In this document: positions 56,098 through 64,000 of the stretch, piece by piece
Layout of the letters: each line of letters opens with the position of its first letter
How positions within the stretch are numbered: the stretch's first letter is position 1
Assembly: GCA_034522175.1 (NCBI GenBank)
Contig: JAXHLQ010000001.1
Span: 4,278,001-4,342,000 of the forward strand
Reading direction: 5' to 3'
Origin: JAIPDZ01 sp034522175
GTDB lineage: Bacteria; Desulfobacterota; DSM-4660; Desulfatiglandales; Desulfatiglandaceae
DNA: 64,000 nucleotides
The notes under the pieces: generated by a model
Told to the model about the DNA's origin: nothing
What the model saw: only the letters and a program-made list of their open reading frames with translations
Database searches by the model: none
Made by a program: the position numbers and the translations under genes

Positions 56098-56901
56098 TCA
56101 TGTCAGCCATCGCTTGCGCCGCTTGTAATGCTTGACATCGCGATAGCTTTTCTTCTTGCCCACTTCGGTGAGGCCCAGATAAAATTCTCTGACATCCGCG
56201 TTTTCCTGGAGCTTCTCCACGCTGTCGTCCAGGACGATCCTGCCGTTTTCCATGACATACCCGTGACTGGCAATGGACAGCGCCAGCCGGGCATTTTGTT
56301 CCACCAGGAGGATGCTGACCCCTTCCTCCCGGTTGATTTCCTGAATGATCTTGAATATTTCGGAAACGAGGAGGGGCGAAAGGCCCATGGAGGGCTCATC
56401 TAAGAGCATGAGCGATGGGGTGGACATGAGCCCCCGGCCGATGACCAGCATCTGCTGCTCCCCGCCGCTGATGTATCCGGCTAGGACGTTTTTCCGGGCC
56501 TTGAGCCTGGGGAAGTAGTCGTAGACCCGCTGCATGCCGTTTCTCAGCTTTTCCCGCTTCTTGTTGGTATGCCCGCCGGCAATGAGATTTTCATCCACGG
56601 TCAAGTCTTCAAACACCCGGCGCCCTTCCATCACCTGAAAGATTCCCATCCGGACGATTTCTTCGGGCTGCTTCCGGTCGATCCGTTTTCCCTGGAATGT
56701 GATGGAGCCGTCCGTTACTTCCCCGTCTTCGGATTTGAGAAGTCCGGAAATGGCCTTGAGCGTGGTGGTCTTTCCGGCGCCGTTATTTCCCAGCACGGTC
56801 ACGATCTGGCCCTGGTTGAGTTGAAGGGACATCCCCTTCAGGACCAGCACCACATTATGATAGATGACCTCGATGTTGTTGACCGCGAGAAGCGGATCCA
56901 T
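56098..56901 (-). CDS. livF: Branched-chain-type ABC transporter ATPase LivF
   Basis: 267 residues. LGNNGAGKTTTLKAISGLL (Walker A), YISGGEQQMLVIGRGLM (signature), LMLLDEPSMGLSPLLV (Walker B), ILLVEQNARLAL (switch). A basic tail of about 25 residues (KHYKRRKRWLT) is longer than usual. Follows livG with a 2-base gap; powers uptake with LivG. Confidence 0.92.
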   Translation of the reverse strand: MDPLLAVNNIEVIYHNVVLVLKGMSLQLNQGQIVTVLGNNGAGKTTTLKAISGLLKSEDGEVTDGSITFQGKRIDRKQPEEIVRMGIFQVMEGRRVFEDLTVDENLIAGGHTNKKREKLRNGMQRVYDYFPRLKARKNVLAGYISGGEQQMLVIGRGLMSTPSLMLLDEPSMGLSPLLVSEIFKIIQEINREEGVSILLVEQNARLALSIASHGYVMENGRIVLDDSVEKLQENADVREFYLGLTEVGKKKSYRDVKHYKRRKRWLT

Positions 56902-56903
56902 GG

Positions 56904-57710
56904 TTACGCTCCCAACCTGGAATAGGTGATGTCTTCCTCGCCGAGATAGGCCTTGATGACGTTTTCGTTGTGCCGGATTTCTTCGGGCTTTCCCTCGGCA
57001 ATCTTTTCACCGAAATCGAGCACGCAGATCCGGTCGGATATGTCCATGACCACCCCCATGTCGTGCTCGATGAGAATAATGGTGATGCCCCATTCCTCGT
57101 TGATGTCCAGGATGAACCGGGCCATGTCTTCGGTTTCTTCCAGGTTCATGCCCGTGGCCGGTTCGTCCAGGAGAAGGACCCTCGGTTTCATGGCCAGGGC
57201 ACGGGCCAGCTCCACCCGTTTCTGAAGTCCGTAGGGGAGGGCGTGGACCACCTGTTTGCGGATCTGTTCGATTTCCAACAGATCAATGATGCGCTCTTCG
57301 ATGTCCTTGCGGAGGGCCATCTCTTCGGATCGGGACTTGCCGTAATAGATGCCGCCGGAAAGAAATCCGGAGGTCAGGTGGACGTGCGCCCCCAGCTTGA
57401 TATTGTCCAGAACCGTCATGTGGGCAAAGAGTTCCACATTCTGAAAGGTGCGGGCGATCCCCATGCCCGCAATCTTGTGCGGCTTTATCCGGGAGATATC
57501 CCTGCCCTCAAACAGAATGGTGCCCTGCTCCGGATGATAGAATCGATTGATGCAGTTCAAGAGACAGGTCTTCCCGGCTCCGTTGGGACCGATAATGGAA
57601 AATATCTCTCCCTTCTTGACGCCGGTACTGACGCCGTGAAGGGCCATCAATCCCCCGAAGCTGAGCTGGATGTTCTGTAATTCAAGCTGATAGGCGTCTT
57701 GGGTTTCCAT
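56904..57710 (-). CDS. livG: Branched-chain-type ABC transporter ATPase LivG
   Basis: 268 residues. IIGPNGAGKTCLLNCINRFY (Walker A), IARTFQNVELFAHMTVLDN (LivG Q-loop), LPYGLQKRVELARALAMKP (signature), LLLDEPATGMN (Walker B) and ILIEHDMGVVMDISD. A 25-residue insert (HLTSGFLSGGIYYGKSRSEE) is typical of LivG. Separated from the upstream acyl-CoA ligase by about 106 bases with two hairpins. Confidence 0.93.
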   Translation of the reverse strand: METQDAYQLELQNIQLSFGGLMALHGVSTGVKKGEIFSIIGPNGAGKTCLLNCINRFYHPEQGTILFEGRDISRIKPHKIAGMGIARTFQNVELFAHMTVLDNIKLGAHVHLTSGFLSGGIYYGKSRSEEMALRKDIEERIIDLLEIEQIRKQVVHALPYGLQKRVELARALAMKPRVLLLDEPATGMNLEETEDMARFILDINEEWGITIILIEHDMGVVMDISDRICVLDFGEKIAEGKPEEIRHNENVIKAYLGEEDITYSRLGA

Positions 57711-57734
57711 TTCAACCGGTGACTTTCACCTTTT

Positions 57735-57810
57735 GTAACAGTTTAGGTTTCTAAAACTGGGTTACAGGTTCGATCCATTGGTAGCGATTTCAAAATGCTA
57801 AATTGTTACC
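57735..57810 (-). repeat. Two tandem intercistronic hairpins between the acyl-CoA ligase and livG
   Basis: Hairpin 1 (57735-57765): GTAACAGTTTAG against CTAAAACTGGGTTAC with small bulges. Hairpin 2 (57780-57810): GGTAGCGATTT against AAATTGTTACC, 11 pairs including two G-U. No T run follows, so mRNA stabilisation or processing is likelier than termination. Confidence 0.5.
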
Positions 57811-57816
57811 ACTTGC

Positions 57817-59721
57817 CTACTCAGAAGGTTCCACCTGTTTGACCCTGACCACGGTTTTCATGCGGAATGCCTTGCCGTCCTGATAACGGATATCGGCTTC
57901 CACATCCAGGGTGTCGCTTTCCCCGTACAGGGCCTCGATGAGATCTTTGTATCGCTCCGCAACGAATTTTCGCCGCACCTTACGGGTCCGGGTCAGTTCA
58001 TCATCATCCGGGTCCAGTTCCTTATAGAGAAGCACGAACTTTTTCACCTTGGCCACCTTGGGCAGCGACTCATTGGTCTTGGCCACCTCCTCGGCAATCA
58101 GATCGTAGGTCTCTTCCTTCTGAGAGATGTCCGTAAAGGTGGTGTAGGGGATCTGGTTGTTTTCAGCCCATTTTCCCACATTGCCCATGTCGATGGCGAT
58201 CATGGCCGTGATAAACGGACGTTCCTGACCGATGACCACTGCATCCAGAATGTATGGACTGAACCGCAGTTTGTTTTCGATGAGCTGGGGGGAAAATTTG
58301 CTCCCGTCCCTCAGCTTCATCACGTCGGACATGCGATCAATAATGATCACGTGTCCGTCGTCTTCGATGAGGGCGGCATCTCCTGAATGAAACCAGCCGT
58401 CCTTCAACGCTTCTTTGGTCGCCTCGGGATCTTTGTAGTATCCCTTGAAAATGGTATCGCCTCTCGAGAGGAGTTCCCCCGTGTCCGATACCTTGAATTC
58501 AATGCCGGGCAGGGGCTTTCCCACGGTATCCAGCCGGATGTCATCGGTCCGGTGAATGATGGAGGCCGCGGTCTGTTCGGTCATGCCGTAAGCCTGTTTG
58601 ATGTTGATGCCGAGGGCCTGAAACAGATTGAATATCTCGGGTCCCAGGGGAGCGCCGCCCGTATAGACGTGGCGCAGCCGGGCAAGCCCGAGATAATTTT
58701 TGAGCGCACGAAAGAGGAACAGGTAGGCCAGGCCGTTTAAGATACGCCACCCCAGGGGCGGACGTTTCTTGTTCAGATTGAAGTCCGCCATTCGGTATCC
58801 CACCGGCTGGAACAGGTTGTAGAAAAGCCGTTTGATCCAGGCCGCATCCTGTATTTTCACCTGAATATCCGAACACATCCGTTCCCATATGCGGGGCGGC
58901 GCCAGCATGATATGGGGTCCGATTTCCCGGATATTCTCCTGCACCGTCTCCACCTTTTCGGGGAAGTTCACCGTGAAGGCCTTATACAGGGACCAGTAAA
59001 CCCCGAATTCCTGTTCGCCGATCCAGGGAAAGGGGAGAAAGGAGACGTACTCGAAGGTGTCCCTGGCCGTATCCACGTCGTCCTGCGCCTTGGCCACGCA
59101 ATACATATTTTTCTGGGTGATCATACTCCCCTTGGGGAGACCGGTGGTGCCTGAGGTATAGTTGATCATGCCCACATCGTCCGGGGTCACCTTACGCCAC
59201 ATCTCCTCAAAGCGATGCGGCTCTTTTTCGTGCAGGTCCCGGCCCAGTTTCTGGATGTCCTTGAAAAATGAGAGGAGGGGATCGTCATAGCGCCGCATCC
59301 CCTTGGGGTCATCCACGATCACTTTTTCAACCAGCGGACATTTCTCCTTAATGTCCAGTATCTTGTCCGCCTGCTCCTGATCCCCGGCCACCACATAGGT
59401 GGCGTCGGAGTGGTTGATAATATATTCCACCTGGTCCAGATGGCTGTCGGGATAGATGCCCACAATGGCCCCGCCCAGGGACTGGACCGCCAGTTCCGAA
59501 TAGAGACCTTCGGGCCGGTTGTCCCCGGCATAGGCGAGTTTGTCCCCTTGTTTGAATCCCATCACGTGCAGGCCCAGGGCAAAATCCCGGACGTGTTCAT
59601 AATACTGGCGCCAGGTGACCGACTGCCAGATACCGAACTCCTTTTCCCGGATGGCGACCTTCCTGTCGCCATAGGTCTGGGCATGCCGGTGTAACAGGGC
59701 GGGTAGGGTGAGTAGGGTCAT
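57817..59721 (-). CDS. Long-chain-type acyl-CoA ligase of the liv operon
   Basis: 634 residues. INYTSGTTGLPKGSMITQKN (P-loop), IKQAYGMTEQTA (A5), WFHSGDAALIEDDGHV and IIDRMSDVMKLRDGSKFSPQ (A7-A8), as in the FACS/ACSBG type with 'large' N-terminus (TWRQYYEHVRDFALGL). It would trap a transported carboxylate as CoA ester. A membrane-near hydrophobic turn (LNGLAYLFLFRAL) fits peripheral membrane binding. Embedded between the binding protein and livG. Confidence 0.9.
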   Translation of the reverse strand: MTLLTLPALLHRHAQTYGDRKVAIREKEFGIWQSVTWRQYYEHVRDFALGLHVMGFKQGDKLAYAGDNRPEGLYSELAVQSLGGAIVGIYPDSHLDQVEYIINHSDATYVVAGDQEQADKILDIKEKCPLVEKVIVDDPKGMRRYDDPLLSFFKDIQKLGRDLHEKEPHRFEEMWRKVTPDDVGMINYTSGTTGLPKGSMITQKNMYCVAKAQDDVDTARDTFEYVSFLPFPWIGEQEFGVYWSLYKAFTVNFPEKVETVQENIREIGPHIMLAPPRIWERMCSDIQVKIQDAAWIKRLFYNLFQPVGYRMADFNLNKKRPPLGWRILNGLAYLFLFRALKNYLGLARLRHVYTGGAPLGPEIFNLFQALGINIKQAYGMTEQTAASIIHRTDDIRLDTVGKPLPGIEFKVSDTGELLSRGDTIFKGYYKDPEATKEALKDGWFHSGDAALIEDDGHVIIIDRMSDVMKLRDGSKFSPQLIENKLRFSPYILDAVVIGQERPFITAMIAIDMGNVGKWAENNQIPYTTFTDISQKEETYDLIAEEVAKTNESLPKVAKVKKFVLLYKELDPDDDELTRTRKVRRKFVAERYKDLIEALYGESDTLDVEADIRYQDGKAFRMKTVVRVKQVEPSE

Positions 59722-59768
59722 TTAAGCTTCTATCGACATCTCGTTCAGGGTAACCCAGGTCTGGGCCA

Positions 59769-59831
59769 GGGTTTCGGGTGTCAGGAAAACGATGCGGCGG
59801 TCCTCGGACCGAAACCCGTAACCTGACACCC
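59769..59831 (-). promoter_or_regulatory. Structured spacer between the binding-protein and ligase genes
   Basis: Two perfect helices compete. Helix A: GGGTGTCAGG (59776-59785) with CCTGACACCC (59822-59831). Helix B: GGGTTTCGG (59769-59777) with CCGAAACCC (59809-59817). They share two bases. A third small hairpin, CGGTCC/GGACCG (59798-59811), sits inside. Could be a stabiliser of the binding-protein mRNA 3' end, an attenuator or a conformational switch. No T run adjoins, so it is not a plain terminator. Confidence 0.5.
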
Positions 59832-59847
59832 GTTCACTACACGGCGC

Positions 59848-61023
59848 TTAGTTCAGCCAGATCCAGTCGGAAATGGGATCGAACTGCTTGGTTTTTGAGT
59901 TGCCCCGTACGATTCGCCCAACGGGTATACTGTTGTTTTTGACGGTCACCGGGGGCATCAGCCCGCCCACATTGAAGTCCTTGATGGATTGAAGGCCCTT
60001 GATCAGGTTTTCAGGCGTGAACCCGCCGAGTTTGTCCGCCTTCTTGAATGCTTCCACAAACAGAAGGGTGGCCATAAAATTCTGCATGTAGGCCTGGGAG
60101 CGATATGCGGCCGTTTTTGGATGATGTTCCTTGGTCCAGGCACGGATTTTCTGGATCATGGGGTATTTGTCCTGGTAGTAATAGGAATAGGCGGTGACGC
60201 CCACATACTCGTCGGCAAACGATCCCAGCTGGTCCAGAAGGTGTTTCTCCGTGGACCAGAATGTGCCCATGAACTGGCATTTCAATCCGTAGTCCTTAGC
60301 CTGTTTCATGACGGCCGTAATGGGGGTGGTCACAAAGCCTTGGAAGATGCAGTAGTCCACCTTTTTCCGCTTCATGTCCAGGACCTGGGTGGTGATGTCT
60401 ATCCCACCGACCTTGGCCACTTCTTCGGCCACCAGGTTGAGGCCCATTTCTTTACACATCCTGCGACCGGCCGGGATCGGCTCTCTTCCGAATTCCGTGT
60501 CGCTGTAGAAAAAGGCGATATTCGCCCCGGGTTTCTGTTCGGCGATGTATTTCAGGAGAATGCCGAATTGCTCCACATAGGTTGGGCCGGCAATAAACAG
60601 GTAAGGGTTTTTCTTTGGATCGGCAGCCAGTTCGGCAAATGTATAGGCGGTGTAGAGCACCTTGTATCGGTCTTTGATTTCTGGAGCCAGGGCCTTGGTC
60701 ATCCCCGTACTCTGTCCGAACATGCACTGAGGCTTGTGCTGGGCATACAACCGTTTAAAGGCCGCGATACCCACATCGTTTTTGTATTCCCCGTCCGCCC
60801 AGTAATATTTGATCTTTTTGCCGTTCACCCCGCCGGCCGCATTGGCCATGGCCACGGCATCCTCCATGGCATCAGCGCCGTGAATACCGGCGAAGGCGAA
60901 ACGCCCCGTGAACGGATGCACCGCGCATATGGTCGGATTCTGTTCGGCGGTTGCCTTGCTCGCGGCGACCAGACCAATGGCCAGGACAGCACAGAAACCA
61001 AAAATACCAACTTTTTTCATCAT
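59848..61023 (-). CDS. Periplasmic substrate-binding protein (Leu/Ile/Val-type)
   Basis: 391 residues. Signal peptide MMKKVGIFGFCAVLAIGLVA, cleaved after about residue 26 (ATAEQ). The body is a type I periplasmic binding fold: VHPFTGRFAFAGIHGADAM, AAGGVNGKKIKYYWADGEYK, FFYSDTEFGREPIPAGRRM. It captures the ligand for LivHMGF. The ligand is unknown; ligase and dehydrogenase neighbours point to an organic acid rather than an amino acid. AAGGGAGAAG precedes the ATG. Confidence 0.9.
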   Translation of the reverse strand: MMKKVGIFGFCAVLAIGLVAASKATAEQNPTICAVHPFTGRFAFAGIHGADAMEDAVAMANAAGGVNGKKIKYYWADGEYKNDVGIAAFKRLYAQHKPQCMFGQSTGMTKALAPEIKDRYKVLYTAYTFAELAADPKKNPYLFIAGPTYVEQFGILLKYIAEQKPGANIAFFYSDTEFGREPIPAGRRMCKEMGLNLVAEEVAKVGGIDITTQVLDMKRKKVDYCIFQGFVTTPITAVMKQAKDYGLKCQFMGTFWSTEKHLLDQLGSFADEYVGVTAYSYYYQDKYPMIQKIRAWTKEHHPKTAAYRSQAYMQNFMATLLFVEAFKKADKLGGFTPENLIKGLQSIKDFNVGGLMPPVTVKNNSIPVGRIVRGNSKTKQFDPISDWIWLN

Positions 61024-61131
61024 AACGCTTCTCCCTTTTAATGTGGTGTAATTTCAGCCCCGCCGGGGCGGGATCTCCTCTCAATTTTCAGGCCGACGCG
61101 CACGCATCACCCCCTTTCGAAGGATTGTATA

Positions 61132-62175
61132 TTAATAGGAGAACGGCCAGAGTCTAAAGAAGTTTTTGATCCGGTTCCAGATTTCAGCAAGCCCCCGGGG
61201 CTCAAAAATAAGGAACAGCACGATCAACAACCCGAAGATCACCTCCTTCATGGGCACAAAGATTTCCTCATTGCCAGGGGCAAATTGCTTGACCACTTCT
61301 GAAAGGTAATTGAGCAGCTCCGGGGCCAGCGTGATAAATACGGCACCGAAGATGGAGCCCAGGATGCTTCCCAGCCCCCCCACAATAATCATGGCGAGAT
61401 ACTGAATGCTGAGAATAAACGGAAAGTGATCCGGGGTCACCACCTTGAGGAAGGTGACCCACAGGGCGCCGGCCACCCCTGCGTAGAAGGAACTGATGGC
61501 AAAGGCGCTGAGTTTATATCTGAACAAGTTGATCCCAATAATCTCCGCGGAGAGATCCCGGTCCCGGATGGCCACAAACGCCCGCCCCATGCGGGTCCGG
61601 ATCAGATTCCTGGCATAGCCCACCCCGAGCACCACGAAGAAGAGGGTGATCCAGTAAAAACTCCTTTCCGTCATGAATTCAAACCCACCGATCCTGGGTG
61701 GAGGGATGTGAATGCCGGTAATCCCGTTGGTCATGGATTCCCAGTGGATGAAGATGAACTCGAAAATAAACTGGGATGCCAGCGTGGCGATGCACAGGTA
61801 AAGCCCCTTGACGCGAAGCGACGGGATGCCGATGATCAAGCCGGCCAGTGCCGCGACGAGACCTGCACAGGGGACGGAGAGCCAGAAGGAAAATCCCAGT
61901 CGGGTGACCAAAATGGCCGACGTGTAGGCCCCCACGCCCACAAAAGCCGCGTGTCCAAGGGAAATCTGGCCCGTAAATCCGGTCAGGAGGTTGAGCCCGA
62001 TGGCCCCGATGATGGCAAACCCGATCATATTGGCTATATAGAGGAGATAGGCGCTGGCCACAAAAGGGAACACCATTAGAAAGACAAAGAAAAGCCCCAG
62101 CCAAAACTTCACGAAAAGAGACTGGAAGATCTCTTCATCTTTTATGTAAGTCTCTTTAAAGTCTCCGCAGCGCAT
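61132..62175 (-). CDS. livM: Branched-chain-type ABC permease LivM
   Basis: 347 residues, about nine membrane helices. GLNLLTGFTGQISLGHAAF is the LivM signature; ALLVTRLGFSFW-like segments and VGGLGSILGSIFGAVFI (EAA-like loop) follow. Inner-membrane half of the channel with LivH. Confidence 0.92.
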   Translation of the reverse strand: MRCGDFKETYIKDEEIFQSLFVKFWLGLFFVFLMVFPFVASAYLLYIANMIGFAIIGAIGLNLLTGFTGQISLGHAAFVGVGAYTSAILVTRLGFSFWLSVPCAGLVAALAGLIIGIPSLRVKGLYLCIATLASQFIFEFIFIHWESMTNGITGIHIPPPRIGGFEFMTERSFYWITLFFVVLGVGYARNLIRTRMGRAFVAIRDRDLSAEIIGINLFRYKLSAFAISSFYAGVAGALWVTFLKVVTPDHFPFILSIQYLAMIIVGGLGSILGSIFGAVFITLAPELLNYLSEVVKQFAPGNEEIFVPMKEVIFGLLIVLFLIFEPRGLAEIWNRIKNFFRLWPFSY

Positions 62176-62222
62176 AAATGGTAAGCATTCTATTGCGGTT
62201 TGTTATGGTTCCCACCAAAAAA

Positions 62223-62250
62223 AATCACCAATCATCAATCACCAATCATC
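62223..62250. repeat. Two tandem 14-base repeats
   Basis: AATCACCAATCATC occurs twice head to tail, followed by AATC, in the 82-base spacer between livH and livM. A slipped-strand repeat that could vary the spacing; no other role visible. Confidence 0.6.
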
Positions 62251-62257
62251 AATCCTT

Positions 62258-63142
62258 TCACACCCGTTCAATAATTCTTTTCCCGAACAGCCCGTAGGGC
62301 CGGATCATCAGAATAAAGACCAGAATGAAAAAGGGCGCCACGTTCTTGGCCCCGCCGCCGATTAAGGGATCGATATACAGACCGGTGAGGTTTTCGAGAA
62401 TGCCGATGATAAAGCCCCCCAGGATGGCCCCGCCGATGCTGTCGAGCCCGCCAAGGATGATCACCGCCAATACCTTGAGTCCGATATCGCCCATATAGAC
62501 GCTGATGCCGCTGATATTTCCGATCACAATGCCGCCGATGACAGAGGCCATGGCGCCGAAACACCAGGCCAGGGCAAAGACCCATCTCACGCTGATTCCC
62601 ATGGAGAGTGCTGCCTGCTGGTCGCTGGCCACGGCCCGCATGGCCACCCCGGTCCGCGAAAATTTGAAGATCAGCAAAAAAATGGTCATCCCGATGATGG
62701 CAAAGAAAAAGCCCCACCAGAGGCCGGAGGGAACAACGGCAAAATTGAGATTGAGGGGCTCAGGGGGGAAGATCTCAGGGAAATTCCGGAATGTCGGTGT
62801 CCACACCATGTAGATCAGACCCTTGAGAATGACGCCCAGTCCGATGGTGACCATGATGGCCGAGATGATGGGTTCCCCGATGAGCGGCCTGAGAATCAGG
62901 CGCTCAACCAGGATGCCGAGTACCACGGCGGCCGCGAGAGTCAAAATGAGAGAGAGGTAAAACGGTGCCTTTAACTGCGTCAGCGCCGTAAAGCAGACAA
63001 AGGCGCCCAGGGTCATGAATTCCCCCATGGCGAGGTTCAGCACGCTGGTGGCCTTGTAGATGAGCACAAAGCCCAGTGCGATGAGGCCGTACAGACCACC
63101 GGTGGCCAGGCCGGTCACAATAACCTGAATCAGAATCTCCAT
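62258..63142 (-). CDS. livH: Branched-chain-type ABC permease LivH
   Basis: 294 residues, about eight membrane helices. GLATGGLYGLIALGFVLIYK and VLNLAMGEFMTLGAF are the LivH signatures, ILGGLDSIGGAILGGFIIG the late loop. Second half of the permease. First transport gene after the acyl-CoA dehydrogenase. Confidence 0.93.
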   Translation of the reverse strand: MEILIQVIVTGLATGGLYGLIALGFVLIYKATSVLNLAMGEFMTLGAFVCFTALTQLKAPFYLSLILTLAAAVVLGILVERLILRPLIGEPIISAIMVTIGLGVILKGLIYMVWTPTFRNFPEIFPPEPLNLNFAVVPSGLWWGFFFAIIGMTIFLLIFKFSRTGVAMRAVASDQQAALSMGISVRWVFALAWCFGAMASVIGGIVIGNISGISVYMGDIGLKVLAVIILGGLDSIGGAILGGFIIGILENLTGLYIDPLIGGGAKNVAPFFILVFILMIRPYGLFGKRIIERV

Positions 63143-63286
63143 AACGCCTCCCTGGTTCCTTGAAATCGCTCGGATCCCACGACGTGTGGCCTCCGCAAAA
63201 GGCTTTCTGAATTCTGAGCTTTTAGCACCCGTAGACTATCGGTGTCAACTGTGTTGGTAACCCGGATTCAGGATTCCGCTTCAGGT

Positions 63287-64000
63287 TTAGAGCGTGCTGG
63301 CGATCACCACTTTCTGAATCTGGCTTGTCCCTTCATAAATCTGCGTGATCTTTGCATCCCGCATCATCCGCTCCACCGGGTATTCTTTGATATATCCGTA
63401 TCCGCCCAGGAGCTGAACCGCATCGGTGGTGACCTTGATAGCGGTTTCCCCGGCCAGCAATTTGGCCATGGCCGAGTATCGGATGGTCTCCGCGGAAAGC
63501 CGGTCCAGATTTTTCGGTACGCCTTCGAACACGGAAGCGGCCTTATAGGTCAATTGACGCGCAGCCTCTACCTGGGTGGTCATATCCGCCATCATCCACT
63601 GGAGGCCCTGAAAGGAGAAAATCGGTTTGCCGAACTGCGTCCTTTCTTTGGTGTAGGCGACCGCGTAATCCAAAGCGCCCTGGGCAATCCCCACGGCCTG
63701 GGCCGCCACCGGGACCCGCGTGAGGTCCAGCGTCTTCATGATGATGGGGAAGCCCTTTCCTTCACCGGCCAGCACATTTTCCGCCGGGACCTTGACGTCT
63801 TCAAGAATGATTTCCACGGTGGAGGAGGCCCGCACGCCCAGTTTGTTTTCGTGCTTGCCGATGGTGAATCCCGGCGTGTCCCGATCCACCACAAAGATGC
63901 TGGTCCCTTGATGTCCGGGGATGGTGGGGTCGGTCTTTGCCGCAATACAGACAATATTCGCCACATCGGCATGGGAGATGAACATTTTGGTCCCGTTGAG
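63287..64000 (-). CDS. Acyl-CoA dehydrogenase (partial; N-terminus beyond window)
   Basis: The last 237 residues. LNGTKMFISHADVA (middle beta domain), QGALDYAVAYTKERTQFGKP (FAD/CoA region, ACAD signature), LLGGYGYIKEYPVERMMRDA and KITQIYEGTSQIQK with the catalytic Glu in YEGTSQ. It oxidises the alpha-beta bond of an acyl-CoA and passes electrons to ETF. Upstream of livH on the same strand, so probably the leading part of the same cluster. Confidence 0.93.
   Translation of the reverse strand, partial: LNGTKMFISHADVANIVCIAAKTDPTIPGHQGTSIFVVDRDTPGFTIGKHENKLGVRASSTVEIILEDVKVPAENVLAGEGKGFPIIMKTLDLTRVPVAAQAVGIAQGALDYAVAYTKERTQFGKPIFSFQGLQWMMADMTTQVEAARQLTYKAASVFEGVPKNLDRLSAETIRYSAMAKLLAGETAIKVTTDAVQLLGGYGYIKEYPVERMMRDAKITQIYEGTSQIQKVVIASTL

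Noticed and set aside
57767..57776. GGTTCGATCC resembles a tRNA T-arm
   Set aside because: No acceptor, D or anticodon arms can be drawn around it; it lies between two hairpins in an operon spacer.
1..64000. CRISPR array or cas genes
   Set aside because: No regularly spaced direct repeats or Cas-like proteins were seen on either strand.

Overview
This window looks like a chromosomal segment of an anaerobic Desulfobacterota (deltaproteobacterial) organism. That is an inference from gene content: a fused CobA-HemD, pyruvate phosphate dikinase, slipin/NfeD, P-II with DUF1538, FmdB zinc ribbons, and a branched-chain-type ABC operon that carries its own acyl-CoA ligase and acyl-CoA dehydrogenase. 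No rRNA or tRNA was seen to confirm it.

Layout. 1-5.9 kb: housekeeping genes, mostly minus strand (possible grpE start, a receiver-domain protein, purC, a lytic transglycosylase, an aminotransferase, a gamma-carbonic anhydrase), plus a Mut7-C protein. 5.9-12.8 kb: an AT-rich accessory island. It has two insertion sequences (IS3-like and ISL3) and between them a run of integron-type gene cassettes. All cassette genes are on the plus strand, and each is followed by an imperfect inverted repeat with the layout of an attC site (AAC...GTT, complementary arms, bulged extra bases on one arm). The cassettes carry a DNA methyltransferase, an AbrB-PIN toxin-antitoxin pair, a nucleotidyltransferase with a small overlapping partner, a DUF3795 protein with an in-frame UGA exactly at a conserved Cys (candidate selenoprotein), and a small CxxC protein next to the ISL3 copy. 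No integron integrase is visible, so this is a CALIN-type cluster or the distal part of a larger array.

12.8-31 kb: typA, a MaoC/acyl-CoA ligase pair, a decayed acyl-CoA ligase, rarD and D-cysteine desulfhydrase. Next comes a plus-strand operon joining a PilB/GspE-type ATPase to a receiver-PAS protein, a sensor-less chemoreceptor, CheW and CheA. It converges on the tetrapyrrole genes cobA-hemD and hemC, with ispD upstream. 32-43 kb: slipin, nfeD, uracil-DNA glycosylase, coaBC, a P-II/DUF1538 transport module with a palindromic MITE-like repeat, an altronate-dehydratase remnant and ppdK. 43-56 kb: a peptidase, UspA, DapA-like, SfsA, Tex, GpmI and others. 56-64 kb: a livF-livG-ligase-substrate-binding protein-livM-livH-acyl-CoA dehydrogenase cluster for uptake, CoA activation and oxidation of an organic acid or amino-acid-like substrate.

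Quality note. At least 15 otherwise normal genes left of about 45.6 kb are broken by one-base frameshifts, mostly at G/C runs, including essential purC and ispD. I see none in 46-64 kb. Most are probably sequence errors. CDS entries marked as frameshifted span the whole gene, not one open frame.
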